A stretch of DNA of 64,000 bases from Apostichopus japonicus (lineage: Eukaryota; Echinodermata; Holothuroidea; Aspidochirotida; Stichopodidae), in the NCBI RefSeq assembly GCF_037975245.1, contig NC_092572.1:27637989-27701988 (forward strand). The letters are read 5' to 3'. The notes under the pieces are model-generated. The model was not told the origin of the DNA. It made no database searches and was given only the letters and a program-made list of their open reading frames with translations. Below, in pieces: positions 56,754 to 64,000 of this stretch (its first letter is position 1; each line of letters begins with the position of its first letter). A program made the position numbers and the translations under genes.

Positions 56754-59700
56754 GATAGTTAATATTTATTGGTTATAAGTATCAAATATAGAAGTTCACA
56801 TACGGAGGAAGGTAAAATACATAGTTGTTTTCAAAGTCACTATTCCGTTCAAGAATTTTCAGTTCCAAACTTTCAGAATTCGTTCGAGTTATTGTTAAAA
56901 TGTACGCAGTTATGACAGCGACTTGTACAAGAAGAGGAAGGGGAGGGGCTCCCTCATCTCCATCATTAGTCGATGGAAAACTTTCAGTGGTGGGGGGGGG
57001 GGTGTTTCCAACATTCAAAAGTGTTTGAGAGTAAAAGCTCCCATAAGCCTCTTAAAGTCCCAATTATGGTCTAAACTTTGATTTTTATTTGTGGGGGGGG
57101 GGGCGGCTGGGGTAGGGAATCGATCCGCCTACAGTCCTTTCTTTAAGTCAGGTGGAATTTGAAATTTGCCCCGTCCCAGTCCTCGCAGCCCCCTCTATTT
57201 GAAAGATGTGCACGTCCATATCAATTTGTTTACATGGATACGGAAGCTTAAAAGTGCCGTCAACAAGTCAACATTTTCAAGTAAATTTTTAGATAACAAG
57301 ATAATATCTTATCAAAAATCAGAAAAATGTTGGATTGCTTAGTTGCTCTAACTGAGCAATGTAACATTTTCTGCAAAATGTTTAATTGACAACTTATCAG
57401 ATCTCGTCAATTTAACATCATTTCTGAAAAATGTTTAATTGTTCACTTCATTGCAACTGAACAAATTTCTGCAAAATGTTGAATTGACCACTTCATTCCA
57501 TCTGAGCAATTGAACAATTTTATGCAAAATGTTATGTTTAATTGACAGATATTATCTTGTTATCTAAACAATTTACTAAAATATGTTCACTTATTGGGGC
57601 AAACTTTTCTTGTGTTGATGGCACTTTTAAGCTTCCGTAAATGGAAGAGTCGCAATGGAAGTTTCACAGCTGTATCTATTGCCTCATTCTATATCTTGGT
57701 TGGTTGAATGGGCGGGGCTTGTACGGTTGAGTGTGTATACATGTAAGAACGCGATATTGATATCAACCGCGTGCACACCTACGTACACACACAAACATGT
57801 ACTGTGCACGGGTATTCAATTGGGGCGTTTTTATTGCTATGGTTTTAAAAGTGGGTTAGGTCGTTATGTGGGAGTGTCAGAAATGTAAAGAAAATGATAT
57901 CATTGGCTAGTTTACAGTATGACGTATTCATTCAGCCATGTATTATGTCATTCAAGACAGTTTTGATTAAACAACACGCGGTCAAAAGTTCAATCCTATT
58001 GTTCACTTGTTGTGTGGCGGCTAGCACAGTCAGGAATCCACGTTCGGTAAATAGTCAAACGCTATAGCGTAGCAGCACTTAGTAAAATGAGCCCTCGGCA
58101 GCTGAGATCAGAGAGAGATAGAGAAGTTCCCGTAATTAAAGAAGAAGACAATACTTGTCTTTATTCCTCTGATGATTCTTTATTTGAATGACTTGCAATT
58201 AATAAAATGAGTTTCGATGATGAGAGTGATAGAGATATTACGTTCAAATTACTGGTGCTTCGAAGTGATCGCTTCGCAGACAGATATGCAAGTCCTCGGC
58301 TAGCGCAGAGAAGGTGGCATACTCCTATTAGAGTCTATATCAATCAGCTCGATTGTTCCCCTTCAGGAAAAGTGCCAAAAAGCAGCGGGAGAACATCTTT
58401 TGTGACCTGTTATCAATCATAATCTAGTTTTTGTGGCTTGCATGTTGAAGAGCATGAATGGAAGTACATGTGGTGAAAAAAATTGGCCCCAATTGAGGCA
58501 ATTTTAGACCCCTTTAGGCCTCCCAGGAGCAGCGTAGGAAATTTGTTTACCACTGAGTGAAGAGGTTTGTTTACAAGTGACGAGAACTTCCGGCTCGGAT
58601 AGCAAAAAATCTTCACGGTCATGGTACGGAAAATTGATGGTGCCATGAAAGGCTTTTCAGCTATCCGGTGATGGGTAGCGTTTAGCTAGTGAAAACTTCT
58701 ATCTAGACTTAGAGACCACATTACTTTTGTGATTTAGTGTGTAAGTCAATGGGGCTTTTAATGGGCGTATGCTACCAGAAGCCGGACGGTTCTAGGCCTG
58801 CGCACATGTTCACATTGCTTCTCCCATGTAGTTGTTATGGAACAACTACCTGCTTCTCCACAGTTACAGCAGCATTTTGCGTCCTTTTCTATGATATCTC
58901 CCAACCTCACTGACTCCACTATGCCATAACGACATACATAACTAGCTTATCTATTTAAATCTTACTTCAAATGGTGGCATAAAGTCGAAAAATTTGCAAC
59001 TTTCAACTTTGTTTTTCTCCAAGATATTTTCCGTTGGGATCCCAATTAACCTCGCCCATAATATGAATATTTAAACACTACGAACGTCATTAACCAATAC
59101 CGTACGTAATGAAACACCAAGCTTGATTTATGTACAGTCTATATGGCAGTTGTACCAAGGAGTTCCATAACAACTCCCTGGTTGTACCAACGCAAAGTCT
59201 TGAATCTATTTTTAGCAACGGCTCATAACTAAACCTGCATCTCTGATTGGTTGAATTCAAACTAGTGGGTTTGGGGTACTGTATGCGATTAATTTTAAAT
59301 GTGGAATTTTGTCGTGGATACTTTTCTCATTCTCTGCAATTATCCTAAATTACTCGCCAATTAACGATGTTGGCAGGGGAAAAATTGGCTGATATTTTAG
59401 TTTGCTGTTTTGTGATTGATATATGTAAAAAACTCGATGGACATGTCAAAAAAGTAGAAACGGCGACCAAACGCAAAATGCTGCTTTAAGGTATGGCAGT
59501 GCTACACAAGCTAACCAAATAAATATGCACTACGTCATCGAGGAAGGGTGTGATTGGTCAGCAGGAAAGGTAAACTAATGAAGAATTAACGTGTGCGTGC
59601 AAGGTGTAGACCTCACTGCTAAAACTAACCAATAGGAGCTATAATCTAAAATGTCAGCTGCTTGGCATACGTCATGATACAAGTGTCCTAAGATAGTAAT

Positions 59701-61414
59701 ATTACTTCGCGCGTCATTGTAAACTTGACCTAGTTTGACATGAATGTAACCTTGTAACATGCAGATAGCAAAAACAATATATTACATAAGAAATTGGCGT
59801 GAGAAAACACTAGTCCTTCCAGAGAGTTGGGAAGTAAACAAGTAGCTCAAAGAAGCCGTCGACGCGCACTCCGAGGGATCTGGAGATTTAAGGAGCAGGC
59901 CAGACATACCAGTACATGACACACTGTACAAAACACATGACCTGGAAATCCATCCAGGTCCCTATGTTCAACTTTCATTGTTAAATTATTTCTTCTCACC
60001 AATCAGTATTGTACATTTGGATGTACAAGAAAATCCATGTATTAGATAATATCAGCAATATACGACATCACACGAGCGCTCCAAAGTTCATGTCTGTACA
60101 GTTTTCCATTGAACGGGATTTACGTGTTCGGGGGACGCGCATACTGTTGTATGTGAAATGCGACAAAGCAAATTATTAATTTCTAACACACATAATGCAG
60201 TGAATAGCGATCTAAAAGCAACATAAGAATCTGATTTATAAAAAAACATGTTTCCTAATTCCACATACTCTACCAACCAAGTTGCAATGTGTACGATCCG
60301 AAGCTACGAACGATCAGTATCAGTTATTCAATTGTTTTAAGAAAGGCGGGAACTTTGGAGTTGAACATTATTACGTAACCTTTCACAAATTTAACAATTC
60401 CTGAAAGATCGTGGTTCGCTTAGTTACATAATGAATGTAGCAGCCATGCTTTTATGACATTACTTGTTAACAGAATACAAATAATATGGAGTTACTGCAA
60501 CTCCATATTATTCAGTTACATTAGAATGAAGTGACGCCGCGGTAAGACGTCATGTCTCATGACTCACCATGGCTGGTACATTACGTCACCGTAAGAAACG
60601 TAGCGTCCTAGCCTTCGTCGTCACATGTGTATTGTAAACCTGTAAATATACTTAAACAATTTAGTCTTTCATGTAACGTATACGCTATGTGAGGGGTATG
60701 CAGCAATAATTCTATATTCATAATAGTTGAATACACATAACTGTCGAATAATGATTCAACCAGTTGTGACAGTTCCCTACTGATAATACCTCTCTAAACT
60801 GTCCTTTCGTATCAGAGCACTCGTTTTGACTGTACAATAGTTCATAGCCTTTATCTGGTAGAAACATGATATTCATACTGCTCATACTGTTAGTACGAGA
60901 GCTCTGAAGCGGGACATGACAGTACAGTATAGATCAAAAATGTCCCATCTGGTGAAATGATGACACAGTTGAAGTCTACACTAAAATGACTATGCAAAAT
61001 CCATTGTATGAAGATCTTAGACAATGTCTTTAATTGGAATTAGGGCGCATTCCAGTGAAAATCGAAGCACTTCGTTTAAGTTGTTACGCTGTACAAAATC
61101 TGGTATTCACGGCCTTAACCTGAAAATGCAGATGAATGCGGTCTTGATCTAAAACATATTAATTCGAAGCATATATCGAACAGGGAATATCTATCTGCTA
61201 CCCTACTGATACCATTTTGTTTCCAACAGCTAAGTTCCGCCGAGAGTTTCAGGCCGCCCTCTGTCCTTTCCTACAAGCCAAACAACGCACAAGAGGCTGT
61301 TCCAGAGCAACACTTAACAGCCGGACTAGGCGGACGATAAGCCGGGAATCACGCCCGTCTCTATCCACGGAGAGTATGCGCATGTCCAATTTATCCAGAT
61401 TTCCAGAATCCTAG
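56616..61414 (+). CDS. Orexin-receptor-like GPCR, last two exons
   Basis: Exon A (56616-56753) follows a clean TTCTTCTTCACGCAG acceptor and encodes extracellular loop 3 and TM7: KYLFTLSHFLTYVNSAANPI and IYNFLN. Exon B (61230-61414) starts after TTTCCAACAG and encodes (A)KFRREFQAALCPF, a Ser/Arg-rich tail SRESRPSLSTESMRMS and a stop. NSAANPIIYNFL with a KFRxxFxAAxxC helix 8 is the signature of orexin (hypocretin) receptors. Joining in phase needs a GA donor (AATG/GATAGT); canonical GT at 56758 would truncate the protein. TM1-TM6 are not found in the window. Class A GPCRs of this kind couple neuropeptides to Gq. Confidence 0.72.
57239..57640. mobile_element. Foldback element with ATGGA target duplication
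   Basis: TACGGAAGCTTAAAAGTGCC at 57239 is mirrored by GGCACTTTTAAGCTTCCGTA ending 57639. Flanks carry ATGGA (57234-57238 and 57641-57645), consistent with a target-site duplication. The interior has three or four copies of a TTTCTGCAAAATGTTTAATT-like unit and a second inverted pair AGATAACAAGATAATATCT. Inside the GPCR intron. Confidence 0.8.
58087..58422 (+). other. Two small adjacent ORFs of unknown status
   Basis: A 34-codon frame starting MSPRQLRSERDREVPVIKEE (58087-58191) is followed 15 bases later by a 71-codon frame starting MSFDDESDRDITFKLLVLRS (58207-58422). Both are acidic and basic in alternation. No domain is recognised and no splice evidence is clear. They lie in the GPCR intron and may be chance or part of an unrecognised element. 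Confidence 0.25.
58828..58849. repeat. Hairpin, perfect 9 bp arms
   Basis: GTAGTTGTTATGGAACAACT followed by AC is a hairpin with the same GTTGTTATGGAACAAC core as the hairpins at 43470 and 59147. Confidence 0.65.
59147..59190. repeat. Hairpin related to those at 43470 and 58828
   Basis: GTTGTACCAAGGAGTTCCAT and AACAACTCCCTGGTTGTACC form imperfect arms and share the CCAGGGAGTTGTTATGGAAC core in reverse orientation. Confidence 0.65.
61230..61414 (+). CDS. GPCR exon: helix 8 and C-terminal tail
   Basis: Begins KFRREFQAALCPFLQAKQRT, an amphipathic helix 8 with a Cys suited to palmitoylation, followed by an Arg/Ser-rich tail with several likely phosphorylation sites and a TAG stop. The phase (2 bases before the first full codon) fits the TM7 exon only if that ends at 56753, giving Ala. 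Confidence 0.78.
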
Positions 61415-61817
61415 GAGGCGGATGAAAATGGTCATGTGATACAAGTGAATGTTCTTATCACAAGGAAGGTAACACAAAAAGTGCAGTTCTAAATTCTACG
61501 ACAAGACTAGAGTATATGGTCCGGTGAATCTTAAATCTCGTTTGCTGTAATATCTTTCATGGCAACATCGTAATGTCCATGTGATCTGACAAATCAGTCG
61601 AAGATGATTCTGTACGGTAGTTCAAATATCCGAGCAAGATGTCCAAACAAAATGTCCAAACAGAATCAAAACTATAGGATGAAATGTGTCCTCCGAAAGG
61701 AAGTAAGGGCGGCATTGCGGAACTTAGCATTCATAGAATCCGGATGTGTGACCTGATAATTTCGTAACGTAAAATAATACAAAACTGTTATCAAACTGCT
61801 TATCAACTAAAGAGCCT
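61415..61817. other. Likely GPCR 3' UTR and flank
   Basis: Follows the TAG stop. No clear polyadenylation signal pinned down; no other feature recognised. Confidence 0.35.
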
Positions 61818-62234
61818 GTGTAAGAAAATGCGTACAAGTAAGTGGGCCTGACGTTTCGATCCTAGCAAGTTCTTCTTCAGAGGCTGAATGACAAGTAACG
61901 GTAACAGAATGGGCAAATACACGCACATTATACAGGCAGGTTAATGAGCAGAGTGAACACAAAAAAAGACAGATGTAAGAGGATTAGTAGACAAGGGATG
62001 GAGAGAAGAAAGAAACCAACAGGTCGGGGGAAGAGGAGAGTTATATATAGGAGATCAACTGTAGAGGGAGAAAGTATCTCTTAAAAAGAGAAGGACAGGG
62101 ACAGAAAAAATGTAGAGGAAAAATTGGAAGAGAGCTACGAGAAGACGGGTGACAGGGAAGGGGGGGGGGTGGAGCTGAGATCCTGCTAGGATCAAAACGT
62201 CAGGCCCACTTACATTTACAAAAATCTTCACGCG
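61818..62234. mobile_element. Foldback element with GGCCTGACGTTTCGATCCTAG ends
   Basis: TAAGTGGGCCTGACGTTTCG at 61839 is mirrored by AACGTCAGGCCCACTTA ending 62212, the arms including CGATCCTAGCA / TGCTAGGATC. Between them is a purine-rich segment on the plus strand (about 61960-62160) and no ORF. Likely nonautonomous DNA transposon. Confidence 0.75.
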
Positions 62235-62939
62235 TAATATTTGCAATAGGGGTTCTACTCGTAATGCGTTAGGTTGGCATATAATATTTATTTTAATAGT
62301 CTAATGAGAACTTCATATCACAATACATAAACAAATGCGTATGTCTCTAATACGTCTTCTGCCGTGCAAGCAGTAGTGTTTGTTACAGATCCTTTTCCGT
62401 TTTGTTTTGAACAGATCAACTTATGTGACTCTTATCAAATAATGGTACTAACCAAATATTTAGTACATGGACTATTGTATAGTTGGTAAACAATTTCAAT
62501 ATAAAAAAAAAATATTCTATAGTGTTGTACTTTTCCTAGTGTATATGAAGCATTGAGTGCAGTCGAGCCAAGTATTTAAATTAGGTTTGAAAATTCGGAT
62601 CTTAAAATTTGTTTTTCAGTAAATATTTACTGGCACGCTATGTGAGCAACTTGAGCAGTTTACTCGTTGCCAGATAGGAATGAAATCAACATGCATTAAC
62701 TCATATAACAGAAACCGTGGAACCTGGCATTGTTGACAGTTGGTTTTCAACGAAATATTGCGAAAGGTTCAACATAAATTTGTGTACATTAAGATCAATG
62801 GAAATTCGCGTCTCTATATGATTAACAAAGAATAGCGTAATATTGGATCAACGAATAACGATAGAATCAACAAAGCTTTATCGTTTACTGTTCGAACCAT
62901 AGAGATTCGCCTGGTGCAATAGGATAGGTACAGATTAAT

Positions 62940-63295
62940 GTTACGATGTGTTACGATATTATTGTTCAATAGCATCATAGGTTCTTGTAAGATACAATGG
63001 AGGTTTACGTTTGATAGCATCAACAGAGGTTTACGTTTGATAGCATCAACAGAGATCCGCGTATGATAGCATGAACAAGGACTCGCATTAGATAGAAAAT
63101 GAGATTCACGAACAATAACAACAATATATATTGGAGTTTGATAACATCAACATATATGAGGATTTGAAAGCATGAACATAGAATCGAGTTTGATATCATC
63201 AACATATAATCGAGTTGTTTGATATCATCAACATCGATTCGCGTTTTGATGGCAGGAAAACAGATTCGCGGTTAATAGCATCAAGAGAGATTTCC
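62940..63295 (+). repeat. Diverged short tandem repeat (GATAGCATCAACA type)
   Basis: Phrases TTTGATAGCATCAACAGAG and T(T/A)CG(C/A)GTTTGATATCATCAA recur about ten times at 25-45 base spacing. No ORF of note. Confidence 0.8.
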
Positions 63296-64000
63296 ATATT
63301 ATGAAAGAAGTATATTTATTAAAACTGCTATTTGTATATAGATTATTGTACATTCTGTACATAGTTGCTGTTAAGAAAACCAAATACCTTAAGAAGTATT
63401 AATAGAGTTATTTAATTGTTACAAATTCAAAATGTGTAAACTTGTATAAAGGGAATTATTTATTTTTAAAAGTTATCTCATTGGGGAAAACTTCAATCCA
63501 CAAGTGTATAAAGTTCCGCTGTGCGATAGTTATATTCGGGTCGCTAATGTGGAAATCCATATCAAATTAAGGGATTGGGGGAGGGGGGGTGGGGCTAATC
63601 ACAGCCCTTATAGGGCGCCTGCGAAAATAGTTTTCGTCATGGTAAGGATCGTCAAACTTTTAGGCCACAGTATTGGGTTTTAAAGATTTCCTGTGTCACT
63701 TTTTAGCTAAAAGGTCGTAGAAACTGTATCATATAAACTACGTGACATTATTACAAAATGCGGCAATATTTTCAAGATGCGTCAGGTTAGTTCAAAACGT
63801 CGAAGTTTATACCTCCTGTGTCATTCATTGGCCGTGTATGGTATACTGCCAGATTGTAGACGTGTGCAGTTTGTTCTACGTCAATTTTATGAAAATCTGA
63901 ATGCGACATTTGACAGTTTAAATTGACATCCACTTAATAGATATATAGATATGACAAGATATAACCGTATCAAATCTTAAACAGAAATTAAAGAGAATGA
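63296..64000. other. Right edge, noncoding
   Basis: AT-rich with one G run near 63578-63592. No gene or repeat recognised. Confidence 0.4.

Overview
This 64 kb window looks like nuclear genomic DNA from an AT-rich invertebrate deuterostome, most likely an echinoderm and plausibly a sea cucumber. The basis is short phase-consistent exons in long introns full of dispersed repeats, an invertebrate-style NACHT immune receptor, tRNA-derived SINEs, foldback/MITE-like elements and LINE relics. There are no operons, CRISPR arrays or prokaryotic signals. The species call is inference.

The dominant gene runs on the minus strand from about 33.6 kb to beyond the left edge. I could join 14 exons by hand, each with a GT donor, an AG acceptor and a matching codon phase. 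Read in order they give a short N-terminus with a good Kozak start, a beta-propeller exon, two death-effector-like domains, a NACHT ATPase in one 1.8 kb exon, a linker of four small exons, a ZU5 domain, a UPA domain, and a Ser-rich tail with a basic cluster that runs off the window. No leucine-rich repeats are seen. ZU5 plus UPA is the combination that forms the FIIND module of vertebrate NLRP1 and CARD8, and an SF-S tripeptide lies where FIIND proteins cleave themselves. This is the most interesting object here. Whether the propeller exon belongs to the same transcript as the DED-NACHT-ZU5-UPA part is supported by phase only.

Region by region: 0.4-18.6 kb holds the tail, UPA, ZU5, NACHT and DED exons, with a LINE 3-prime relic (5.9-6.4 kb), a MITE-like element (6.65 kb) and a 350 bp ATGT/GT repeat (8.9 kb) in the introns. 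18.6-28.3 kb is a large intron carrying a diverged repeat with nuclear-receptor-like DR1 motifs and a 16-unit, 222 bp satellite with an 891 bp higher-order repeat. 28.3-33.6 kb has the propeller and start exons. 33.7-46.5 kb is intergenic and rich in palindromes, large inverted repeats and SINEs. 46.6-49.5 kb has the last three exons of a ZDHHC3/7-type palmitoyltransferase on the minus strand. 51.0-52.3 kb is a nested LINE insertion. 56.6-61.4 kb has the last two exons of an orexin-receptor-like GPCR on the plus strand, joined by a noncanonical GA donor. 61.4-64 kb is noncoding with a foldback element and a diverged short tandem repeat.

The NLR-like gene would act in cytosolic innate sensing: the death-fold domains recruit partners, NACHT oligomerises, and ZU5-UPA may regulate it. 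The GPCR and the palmitoyltransferase show no evident functional link to it.
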